Below the pieces are notes generated by a model. That model did not search any database. It had not been told where the DNA came from and saw only the letters and a list, made by a program, of their open reading frames with translations. From CAUJGP01 sp964612425 (GTDB lineage Bacteria > Bdellovibrionota > Bdellovibrionia > Bdellovibrionales > Bdellovibrionaceae), in contig CAZTDX010000057.1 of assembly GCA_964612425.1 (NCBI GenBank), forward strand, positions 1-23,664: a stretch of DNA of 23,664 bases, written 5' to 3'. Below, one piece after another: positions 7,223 to 14,766 of this stretch; the stretch's first letter is position 1; every line of letters starts with the position of its first letter. A program made the translations under genes and the position numbers.

Positions 7223-8763
7223 AGGGGATTATTTGCATAAAGATCAGATAGTTTTATTTTCCATGGTTTTCTGACAGTTGCTGAGTAGGGCGAGGCGACC
7301 AATGGTACGATCCAAGGTGTAGTTAAAGCATTGTAATGGAGCTCTTTCAGCTTATCGAGTCGAGTGGATTTATCAAGAGTGGCCATGTATTTAGAAATCC
7401 AAACATCTCTGTCAGCTTTAGTCAGACCCAAAAACCCTGCATTTAGCGAATAGGAGATCAAACTTATATCCTCCATGAAGCCTGTATCAGTGGAAACAAT
7501 AAACGCCTCGGGATAGTCTTCAAATTTAAGATTCTTCTTAAGATCGGGGACATTGTCTTCAAAATAGGTTTGGGCTTCGGGTAGAACTTTTGACAGTGGC
7601 ACGGACCATGGCTCAATTCCACCTCTTTTCATAAGACCCAGCTTAAAGTGTTTGAGTGGTTTTAGCCCCGATAGTTTATTAAAAGATTCAACCTTATCCT
7701 TTTGATCTTTTGATAACCCACCCTCACCAAGACTCGGAAAAAACTCAGAGCGAGTTTCAAAGCCCGGACTGTTCCCATAGATTTCTCGAAATGCTGATCT
7801 GACCTTTTGGGAAATGTAGACTCGTTCATCCTTATTTAGATTTTTAATTCCTTTTTCAGTAAAAACTAAAAGGTGAAGTCTAATTTTCTGAGTGAGATGA
7901 TTTTCAAAATCAGAATGCGTTTGCACAAATGGAAGTTGCTCATCAGCCTTTTTTACGTCTACAGTTGTTACAAGATCCACTTTGTTTTGCGCAAGTGCCT
8001 CTAGGCTACTCAAGCCCGATTTGGCGGTGTATGGAATTAACTCAACGGTCTGAGCGATATTTTGGGAATATAGAAAATGATACGGATTTATTTTTAGCTG
8101 GATATTCCCATCCCCATTATCCTTTTCAACAAAATATACACCACTTGTTTCTGAGTAGTCTTCAATGGCAAGTGTTTTAGCATTAACACTATCTCTTGGG
8201 ATAATCGCAAAATCAATTGCAGCAAGCATCGGCAGTAAAAAGGTTTTCTTTGCGCCAGCATTTAATATAATGGTATTTTCTTTCAAGCTTACACTTAGCC
8301 CAGGGCAATCCTGCTCAACAGATTCTAAGTCTATCCCCTCGCAAACTAGATCTTTAAAATTTCCATGTGTGTTTCCTGTCAACACTAATAGTCGTTTTAA
8401 CGAAAACAAAACATCATCCACAGTAATTGCTTGCCCTGATTTTGTTTTTAAATCATCTCTGATAGTTAATATGAGTTTATCTCCATCCCATTTTATGGTT
8501 TTAGCGACCCCAGGGATAATTGCGCCACTTTCATTCATTTGAACTAAGGGGGAAAAGATATTCTCAAGTAAAATATATTCTGCCGCAATAGTAATGTTCG
8601 TAGGTTCATAGTCCGTAACCTTTTTATTTAACGGAAAGGCCACGCGCAAATGGTTTTGCGCGGAACCTTCCAAGAGATTAGTTTTAAACATAAGAACACC
8701 ACCAATTGTTGTTGCAATTATGATAATAAGGCCGAAAAAATATAAATGGAATGTATTTTGCAT
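7201..8763 (-). CDS. Membrane-tethered peptide-type solute-binding protein (SBP_bac_5 family)
   Basis: A 520-residue protein of the family that feeds peptide and nickel ABC transporters. An uncleaved-looking N-terminal hydrophobic helix (about 5-25, no lipobox) should anchor it in the inner membrane with the binding domain in the periplasm. Family features are clear: the opening strand LRVAFPL, then LLENIFSPLVQMNESGAI and PGVAKTIKWDGDKLILTIRDDLK, and later SGQAITVDDVLFSLKRLL, the typical 'dG.plta.DV.fs..r' motif. I chose the ATG at 8763, one base after the stop of the preceding small gene; in-frame GTG (8784) and ATG (8778) lack a ribosome site. No ABC permease or ATPase is nearby, so it probably senses or presents a ligand rather than importing it. 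Its place between a secreted small protein and a YcaO-kinase pair suggests a sensory role. Confidence 0.88.
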   Translation of the reverse strand: MQNTFHLYFFGLIIIIATTIGGVLMFKTNLLEGSAQNHLRVAFPLNKKVTDYEPTNITIAAEYILLENIFSPLVQMNESGAIIPGVAKTIKWDGDKLILTIRDDLKTKSGQAITVDDVLFSLKRLLVLTGNTHGNFKDLVCEGIDLESVEQDCPGLSVSLKENTIILNAGAKKTFLLPMLAAIDFAIIPRDSVNAKTLAIEDYSETSGVYFVEKDNGDGNIQLKINPYHFLYSQNIAQTVELIPYTAKSGLSSLEALAQNKVDLVTTVDVKKADEQLPFVQTHSDFENHLTQKIRLHLLVFTEKGIKNLNKDERVYISQKVRSAFREIYGNSPGFETRSEFFPSLGEGGLSKDQKDKVESFNKLSGLKPLKHFKLGLMKRGGIEPWSVPLSKVLPEAQTYFEDNVPDLKKNLKFEDYPEAFIVSTDTGFMEDISLISYSLNAGFLGLTKADRDVWISKYMATLDKSTRLDKLKELHYNALTTPWIVPLVASPYSATVRKPWKIKLSDLYANNPLWQIQTP

Positions 8764-8764
8764 T

Positions 8765-9040
8765 TCAATTTGACCCATCGGCACAAATGGACATCATAAT
8801 TACCTGGTCTTTTTTAAGTAAGCCTTGGTTGACTAAGTCTTGTATCAAATCTGTTTTAACATCCAAGCACTGTCCGTTTGAATTTGCACTTACAACCTTA
8901 TAGCGCAAAAGAAGCTTGATTGCCTTTGCAATTTGAAGCTTTTCATACTCAGTCAATGGCAGCTCCCTACTTTCATCTGCATGAACATGACTCAATCCCG
9001 TCATAAACACAAAACACGCCATTAAAATATATTTACCCAT
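8765..9040 (-). CDS. Small secreted protein with two cysteines
   Basis: A 91-residue protein beginning at the ATG at 9040, behind a strong GAGGAGG site nine bases away; an upstream in-frame extension has no such site. Residues 1-21 (GKYILMACFVFMTGLSHVHA) are a signal peptide, leaving a mature protein of about 70 residues. That part is a helix-rich segment (LTEYEKLQIAKAIKLLLRY) followed by two cysteines, Cys58 (NGQCLD) and Cys86 (MSICADG), able to form a disulfide in the periplasm. The start overlaps the response-regulator stop by 8 bases and the stop abuts the binding-protein start, so it is made in step with both. It could be a signal, a ligand or an accessory subunit. I recognise no family. 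Confidence 0.75.
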   Translation of the reverse strand: MGKYILMACFVFMTGLSHVHADESRELPLTEYEKLQIAKAIKLLLRYKVVSANSNGQCLDVKTDLIQDLVNQGLLKKDQVIMMSICADGSN

Positions 9041-10439
9041 AGATTTCTTCCTCCTCGATTGCAGAATTATCTCGCAAAAGTATAATTCCATATTTTTTGA
9101 TTTTATCCCTCAATGTCGTTCTCTTCATATTTAAAGCTCTAGCAGCGGCGGCCACACTAAAATACTTTTTGATGGCCGACTCGATGATTTGCTTTTCTGT
9201 TAATGTGACTTTTGATTTTAATACGTCTAAATTATCGGACTTTTTTAGATCTCGATTTTTCCGATTGCTGTCACTTGATAAAAGTTCAATATTTAAATAG
9301 GGACCATCGGAGAGACTTGCTAATCGAGAAATCTCACTTTGAAGTTCACGCACGTTGCCAGTCCAATGTAATCTACTCAAATTCTCCATCGCAGATTCAA
9401 GAATTTGAAAATGAGTTCCATTTCTTTTATTGGCTTCATCCAAAAAGAAATTCACCAAATAAGGTATGTCTTCTGGGCGCTCTCTCAGAGCTGGCACATT
9501 TAATGGAAGTACATTCAGACGATAGTAGAGATCTTCTCGAAATAGTTTTTCTTTTATTAGATCCTCCAAGGGAGCATTTGTTGCTGCAATGATTCTGACA
9601 TCAATTTTCTTAGTGGTATTAGAACCAACTGGTGTAATGACTCGCTCTTGAATGACCCTGAGAAGTTTCACCTGTAAATGAAAAGGCATATCTCCGATTT
9701 CATCCAGAAAAATGGTACCACCTTGAGCTGCTTGAAACTTCCCAATTTTATCATGAGTGGCTCCTGTAAATGATCCTTTTTCGTGACCGAAAAGCTCACT
9801 CTCAACTAGGTTTTCAGGAATGGCCCCTGCATTTATCGCGATGAATTTTTGAGACTTTCTATGTGAGTTTTGATGAATGGCTTTTGCTATCAACTCCTTG
9901 CCAGTTCCATTTTCACCTCTTATTAAAACTGTCTCGTCGGTTGCAGCATATTTTGTGATAAGTTTACTGACTTCGAGCATTTTATCAGAAACACCCACAA
10001 TTCCAAGAGACTCCAAAAATTTGAAATTTTCTGATTTAGTTGAAATTATCAAAGGTTTTACTTTGCGCTCGACTTCACGACAGACTCGGTGAATGATACC
10101 AAGCAGTTTTGCATCGGCAGTTTCCTTTGAAACAAAAAAGATTGCTCCAGAATCAAGTGACTCGTTATGAACTTGAATCGAGTCATCGCCTGAAAAAGCG
10201 AGGATAACAATTTCTTTGTTATATTTTCGAATTTCTTTTATTGTTTCAACACCATTCATTAGTGGCATGTGGTAATCAACTAGGGCTAACGAAAACGGAA
10301 TAGTTTTTTGTCGAATGAGAGCGGCACCCTCTGAACCACTTTGAACTGTTTTAACATAAAAACCCTCATCATTCAAAAATCCGGTAAGCGATTTTAAAAT
10401 CGCTAGATCGTCGTCAATGAGAAGAATATTGTGTTTCAT
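9033..10439 (-). CDS. NtrC-family sigma-54 response regulator
   Basis: A 468-residue activator of sigma-54 promoters. The receiver domain (1-120) has Asp9-Asp11, acceptor Asp55 (ALVDYHMP), Ser84 and Lys105. The AAA+ domain has Walker A GENGTGKE (175-182), the sigma-54 contact loop as GSFTGA (222-227, Ser in place of the usual Ala), Walker B GTIFLDEIGD (241-250) and the LYYRLNVLPL segment. A Fis-type helix-turn-helix closes it (about 427-452, AAARALNMKRTTLRDKIKKYGI). It opens the operon that ends with a histidine kinase, its likely phosphate donor. AGGGGATGCAATT precedes the ATG. I found no -24/-12 promoter with correct spacing in the 200 bases upstream, so autoregulation is not shown and its targets may lie outside the window. 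Confidence 0.95.
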   Translation of the reverse strand: MKHNILLIDDDLAILKSLTGFLNDEGFYVKTVQSGSEGAALIRQKTIPFSLALVDYHMPLMNGVETIKEIRKYNKEIVILAFSGDDSIQVHNESLDSGAIFFVSKETADAKLLGIIHRVCREVERKVKPLIISTKSENFKFLESLGIVGVSDKMLEVSKLITKYAATDETVLIRGENGTGKELIAKAIHQNSHRKSQKFIAINAGAIPENLVESELFGHEKGSFTGATHDKIGKFQAAQGGTIFLDEIGDMPFHLQVKLLRVIQERVITPVGSNTTKKIDVRIIAATNAPLEDLIKEKLFREDLYYRLNVLPLNVPALRERPEDIPYLVNFFLDEANKRNGTHFQILESAMENLSRLHWTGNVRELQSEISRLASLSDGPYLNIELLSSDSNRKNRDLKKSDNLDVLKSKVTLTEKQIIESAIKKYFSVAAAARALNMKRTTLRDKIKKYGIILLRDNSAIEEEEIYG

Positions 10440-10627
10440 AATTGCATCCCCTAAAGTTCTGTTGGCAAATCAGTTTTAGCGAGAACAGATCAACAAAGTC
10501 TATTTATCATAGTTGAGACCAAGCAATCAATGTATGTAAAAAGTATAGGTAAACTTTGCATAAGATATTTTTGTGACTGAAGGAGTCTGTGATTTGATTC
10601 CCTTTTCAACAGGTTAACAGATATTCT

Positions 10628-10649
10628 GGGTGGCGGAAGTCCGCCACCC
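10628..10649. repeat. REP-like palindrome, GGGTGGCGG-AAGT-CCGCCACCC
   Basis: A perfect 9-bp stem with a 4-base loop, followed by TTTT on the plus strand. It has the same core as the palindromes at 4596-4683, on the far side of the regulator-kinase operon. It lies about 190 bases upstream of the regulator start, so it is not that operon's terminator. Confidence 0.75.
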
Positions 10650-10804
10650 TTTTGATGACCACGTGCTTATTACAAGATTAAATGTTTTTATAGTATCTAT
10701 TAAATGAGGTCTTAATTGTCAGGAGCTGTAAATATAAAAGAAAATTTGATTTCCATTGGAAGAGGAATGTCCCAATTCAACTGACAAAAAAGGGGAAATC
10801 TGGG

Positions 10805-11134
10805 GTGCTCTTAAAAAAGTATTTATGGTGCGAAAAGGTGCCATATGATTGTAATAGTAATTCGCCGTCACAACAATTGCGATTTCAAAAGATCACTCCA
10901 GCCAAAGGTTTTATACCTGTATGTATTCCTCAGATTTTCAGTGGTAATGGGAGAATTGAGGACTCTCGTTTTGATAAATTCCAACTTTTTGAGAATCTCA
11001 GTTTTCTTAATTTGAGAAACGAGAATGCTTTCAAAGAAATTTATTTAGAGGCCAACAGAAATTCAGTAGTGCGAATTCAAGCGCTCTTGGATTCTTTGAA
11101 GGGTCAGAATTATCTACCTAAAAAAGGTCATTGA
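10805..11134 (+). CDS. Orphan open frame, possibly decayed
   Basis: A 109-codon frame from a GTG with no ribosome site; the frame is open for 70 bases more upstream. The product has a mixed, protein-like composition (ending in EANRNSVVRIQALLDSLKGQ) but no motif I know. After its stop another frame continues with similar-looking sequence (LNKIQEILSGLKTRNKK) up to 11276, so this may be the start of a frameshifted gene. Alternatively it is chance. It is the only plus-strand candidate in the region besides the next one. Confidence 0.25.
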   Translation: MLLKKYLWCEKVPYDCNSNSPSQQLRFQKITPAKGFIPVCIPQIFSGNGRIEDSRFDKFQLFENLSFLNLRNENAFKEIYLEANRNSVVRIQALLDSLKGQNYLPKKGH

Positions 11135-11250
11135 TTGCAGAAAAACTAATCTTAATAAAATTCAAGAAATATTGAGTGGCTTAAAAACGAGGAACAAAAA
11201 ATTAGAAATTCGCTGTCGTATAAACGCAATAGTGATACTACATATCACTG

Positions 11251-11400
11251 ATGGAGAAGCCACAGCCTCCTTTTAAAATTCAACTTTTATTGGAGGCTAT
11301 AAATCAACCAAGTCAATGCCCTAATGTTCGGGTCTCAACTCTTGATAAAACTGGCGGAATGGAATGCCAGATCTGTGTCTTTAAAACTTTTTGTGAATGA
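11251..11400 (+). CDS. Possible 49-residue cysteine-containing small protein
   Basis: An ATG-initiated frame encoding a 49-residue product with four cysteines, ending in MECQICVFKTFCE. The CxxC and a second Cys five residues on could bind metal. There is no clear ribosome site. The start overlaps, in another frame, the end of the open stretch that follows the orphan frame at 10805-11134. Too short and isolated for a firm call. Confidence 0.22.
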   Translation: MEKPQPPFKIQLLLEAINQPSQCPNVRVSTLDKTGGMECQICVFKTFCE

Positions 11401-11564
11401 AATGATATTTAAAAATATGAGTTTCACTCAGAGCAGGAATTGTTTGGCGCAGCAGGATTGCACATTAAGTAGTGCTTCTCGAACTGAGAACGATCTTTAA
11501 GGTGCTTAACCGAAGATTTTGGTTAAAGGATCTGATCCACATCACTTCCAACTCTGGCTTATGT

Positions 11565-14500
11565 TCAGCGTACCTCCCGCTCAGTAGAGACAATAGCAAT
11601 CTCCTTGCCGTTTCCATTTGTGACACTTCCTGGAGCCTTGTGGTCTTTTTTTGGGAAAAATAATTTTGCCATTAGACTTTTGCTCCAAACACGGTACTGA
11701 TCAACGTAGGAAAAGATTGCAGGCACCACAATTAGAGTCAGAATCGTCGAGGAGATCAAACCGCCGACAATTGCCCACCCCATAGCAGTTCTCATTTTGG
11801 AAGCTTCGCTCAAGCCAATAGCAATCGGCATTGTTCCCGCAATAAGGGCGAATGAGGTCATGAGGATAGGACGCAAACGAGCTTTCCCAGCGGCAATGAT
11901 TGCATCCGTTCTTGATCTTCCTTCGCTCATCATTTGATTAGCAAAATCTACCAAGAGAATTGAATTTTTGCCTGATACGCCAAGGAGCAAGAAAATCCCA
12001 AGGGTTGCGAAAATAGTCATCACTTCGTTAGTGATATATAGAGCATAGAAGGCCCCAGTAAGCGCTAGTGGTAAAGCTGTCAAAATCGTTACTGGAGTTA
12101 CAAATGAACCATAAAGGCTGCAAAGAATCAAATAAATCAAAATGACAGCAAATCCGACAGCGACAACAGCCGAAGACCCGAGGTCAGCAGAGTTTTCCAC
12201 GTTACCAGCCCAATTATAGCGCATACTTGAAGGAAGTTTGTTTTCCCCTTCATTAAGATACTTTTCAATATCCTTGGATACACTACTCAATCCGATTCCT
12301 GGCGCCAGTCCTGCTTGAATCTGAACAGAACGGCCTCGATCTAGCCTGTTAATTTCGGCAGGACCTAAAACTTCCTGAGCCTCAGCAATATCGGATAACC
12401 GAACTAGTTTGCGGTTAACATTTGGAATGAGAACTTTGGCAAAATTAGCTTTCAAATTACGTTGATCTTCTTTCAGGCGAACTCTTACATCATATTCTTT
12501 ACTGCTTTCCCTAAACTTAGCAGGCGTGAACCCTTCAACCTGGCCGCGTAGTTCAATACCCATCGTTTTTGAGTTGATCCCATAGGTGTTAGCGGCATCT
12601 GGACGAAGCTTGATAGAAAGCTCAGGTTTGCCGGGGCGGGCATTTGACTCCACGTCTTTTATACGCTTGTCAGCTTGCATAACCTTAACTATTTTCTCTC
12701 CGTATTCCTGAACTTCTTTTTGGTCTGAGCCAACTAGGTTCAAAATGATTGGCTGTCCACTCATGCCACCAGTAATGTCATAGTCCTTCACCACTAATTT
12801 CACATGTTCAAGATTCTTCAAATCATTGCGCAGAATCTCCTTAAACTGTGAAGTTGTACCTCCGCGCTCTTTACCAGACTTAAGTAGAACAATTAACTGA
12901 CCCTTATTTGCCTCTCCGTAAGCGCCACCAACAATCAATGGCGCTAACTCGATATTCGAGTGGCGTTTGACGATCTTTTCAATTTTCTCGGCTACTTCTT
13001 GGGTTCCATCTAGGCTCGTTCCAGGAGGAAGTTCGAAGGTAATAATAATCTGCCCCTCATCCCTTTCGGGAGTAAAGGCGTTTGGAATTTTTTTTGCCAT
13101 TGCGATGCCAATAGCAAAGACAACAAGACTTCCTAATAGAAAGACGATGGGTAGCTTAGTTACCCAGATAAGTAAATTTTCGTACAAGTCCTCAAGTTTA
13201 GTTTGAAATCTATCAAACCATCTTAAAACCGCTCCAATAGTTTTTGAATAAAGAGTTTGAGATTGAGAATTTTCATGTTCATCATTAACAAAATATGCCG
13301 ATAGCATCGGAATTAATGTCAAAGCAACTACGAAACTGATGCCCATTGAGAATGCCATGGTCAAGCCGAATTCTTTCAAGAATTGACCAATGGTCCCTCG
13401 CATGAAACCAACGGGTACAAAAACCGCGATGACGACCAGAGTAATTGCAAAAACTGATACTTGAAGTTCACTGGTTCCGATCTCAGCGGCCTCGTTTGCT
13501 TCACGTCCCTCTTTCATCTTTTTGTGGATATTCTCAACAATGACGATGGCATCATCCACTAGGAGGCCTACGGCCAAGCTTAAGGCAAGCAACGAGATAA
13601 TATTTAGCGAAAAACCGGCCCAAGCCATGAGGTTAAAAGCTCCGATTAGAGAAACTGGAAGAGCGAGAGCTGTAATAAGGGTGATTTTCCAATCACCCAA
13701 AAAGAAGAAGATTGTTATGACAGTCAAAATGATAGCAATAATGATTGTTTCGTAGACGTCATCGACATTTTTGCGAATCATTTCGCTTCCATCGATCAAA
13801 GTATGAAGTTTTCCATTTTTAGATCCACCAGCGAGTTCTCTATTGATTTTTTCAACAGCAGACTTGATATCGTCAACCACCTTGATCGTATTCGTGCCAG
13901 ATTGGCGATAGATATTGAGAAAGAGAGAGGGTTTTCCGCCCACAAAAGTACGGTTCATCTCGTCTGCCATTGTATCAACAACTTTTCCTATTTCTCCTAC
14001 TTTAGTGGGAACCTCGTTGCCATAAAGGTTAATCAAGATGTCAGAAATTTGTGTAACGGACTCAAACTCACCAAGCCCACGAAAGGAAAGCTCACTATGG
14101 CCAATATTTACTTTACCGCTCGGTATATTTTCACCTGAAGCGCTAATTTGAGCAGCCACCTGAGAGACAGACATTTCTTTTTGGCGTAGCTTTTCCCGAT
14201 CTAAAAGGACTTGAATTTCGCGCTTACGGCCTCCTTGGATTTCAACAGCACCGACGTCATTCACCTGTTCAAGACGTGGTTTAATAAACTGATCGGCAAC
14301 GTCGAAGAGTTCCGCCTGGGTAAGGTCTGCTGTTAGAGCCAAAATTAAAACAGGTTGGTCGGATGGATCAAAACGACGAATAATTGGTTCTTTGATTTCG
14401 GTCGGCATTTTACCGCGTGAAAGATTTAATTTATCCCGGACCCCTTGTTCGGCACGATTAAGATTCACTCCGGATTTGAATTCGGCAATTACTTGGCTAA

Positions 14501-14762
14501 CACCTTCAAGATTCTTTGAAGAAAGGCGTTTCAATCCGGCAATGGTCGAAATCTGCTCTTCCAGAGGACGACTAACGAGGGTTTCAATTTCTGCGGGGCC
14601 AGCTCCCGGATAGACTGTTGTAATGGCAATAATTGGAACATCAACATTAGGGAACAAGTCTACACTCATCGATTTAAACGATGCAATGCCACCAATAATC
14701 ACTACCAACATTACACAGACAATAATAACGGGGTTTCTGATTGAAAAACGCGCAAAATTCAT
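11565..14762 (-). CDS. RND-family multidrug efflux transporter (AcrB/HAE-1 type)
   Basis: A 1065-residue proton-driven inner-membrane pump of the resistance-nodulation-division superfamily; length and layout match AcrB-type proteins. The N-terminus (NFARFSIRNPVIIVCVMLVV, then VDLFPNVDVPIIAITTVYPGAGPAEIE) is characteristic. The membrane segment with GLLVDDAIVIVENIHKKM carries the adjacent Asp pair needed for proton transport, and two large periplasmic loops and two blocks of membrane helices are evident. I chose ATG 14762, eight bases after AAGGAG; the longer frame begins inside the preceding gene. It follows the outer-membrane factor gene by 4 bases. The usual periplasmic adaptor gene is missing from this operon. 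Control by the divergent TetR regulator is likely. Confidence 0.95.
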   Translation of the reverse strand: MNFARFSIRNPVIIVCVMLVVIIGGIASFKSMSVDLFPNVDVPIIAITTVYPGAGPAEIETLVSRPLEEQISTIAGLKRLSSKNLEGVSQVIAEFKSGVNLNRAEQGVRDKLNLSRGKMPTEIKEPIIRRFDPSDQPVLILALTADLTQAELFDVADQFIKPRLEQVNDVGAVEIQGGRKREIQVLLDREKLRQKEMSVSQVAAQISASGENIPSGKVNIGHSELSFRGLGEFESVTQISDILINLYGNEVPTKVGEIGKVVDTMADEMNRTFVGGKPSLFLNIYRQSGTNTIKVVDDIKSAVEKINRELAGGSKNGKLHTLIDGSEMIRKNVDDVYETIIIAIILTVITIFFFLGDWKITLITALALPVSLIGAFNLMAWAGFSLNIISLLALSLAVGLLVDDAIVIVENIHKKMKEGREANEAAEIGTSELQVSVFAITLVVIAVFVPVGFMRGTIGQFLKEFGLTMAFSMGISFVVALTLIPMLSAYFVNDEHENSQSQTLYSKTIGAVLRWFDRFQTKLEDLYENLLIWVTKLPIVFLLGSLVVFAIGIAMAKKIPNAFTPERDEGQIIITFELPPGTSLDGTQEVAEKIEKIVKRHSNIELAPLIVGGAYGEANKGQLIVLLKSGKERGGTTSQFKEILRNDLKNLEHVKLVVKDYDITGGMSGQPIILNLVGSDQKEVQEYGEKIVKVMQADKRIKDVESNARPGKPELSIKLRPDAANTYGINSKTMGIELRGQVEGFTPAKFRESSKEYDVRVRLKEDQRNLKANFAKVLIPNVNRKLVRLSDIAEAQEVLGPAEINRLDRGRSVQIQAGLAPGIGLSSVSKDIEKYLNEGENKLPSSMRYNWAGNVENSADLGSSAVVAVGFAVILIYLILCSLYGSFVTPVTILTALPLALTGAFYALYITNEVMTIFATLGIFLLLGVSGKNSILLVDFANQMMSEGRSRTDAIIAAGKARLRPILMTSFALIAGTMPIAIGLSEASKMRTAMGWAIVGGLISSTILTLIVVPAIFSYVDQYRVWSKSLMAKLFFPKKDHKAPGSVTNGNGKEIAIVSTEREVR

Positions 14763-14766
14763 TTTA

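Larger units (their letters stand above)
10440..11564. other. Gene-poor region upstream of the regulator operon
   Basis: About 1.1 kb with no confident gene. It must contain the leftward promoter of the five-gene operon; TATGAT on the minus strand (10506-10511), some 67 bases before the regulator start, is a possible -10 box with a poor -35. A GC-rich palindrome lies at 10628-10649. Plus-strand open frames at 10805-11134 and 11251-11400 are listed with low confidence. A weak inverted repeat TTAACC/GGTTAA (11506-11526) lies about 40 bases beyond the RND stop and might help terminate that operon. Confidence 0.5.

Noticed and set aside
10834..10849. Minus-strand TGGCAC-CTTTT-CGCACC upstream of the NtrC operon, like a sigma-54 promoter
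   Set aside because: The GG-to-GC spacing is 9 instead of 10 and it is about 400 bases from the regulator start.
11351..11370. CTGGC...GCCAG resembling the REP-like palindrome family
   Set aside because: Only 5-bp arms with a 10-base loop; it does not share the GTGGCGG core as a palindrome.
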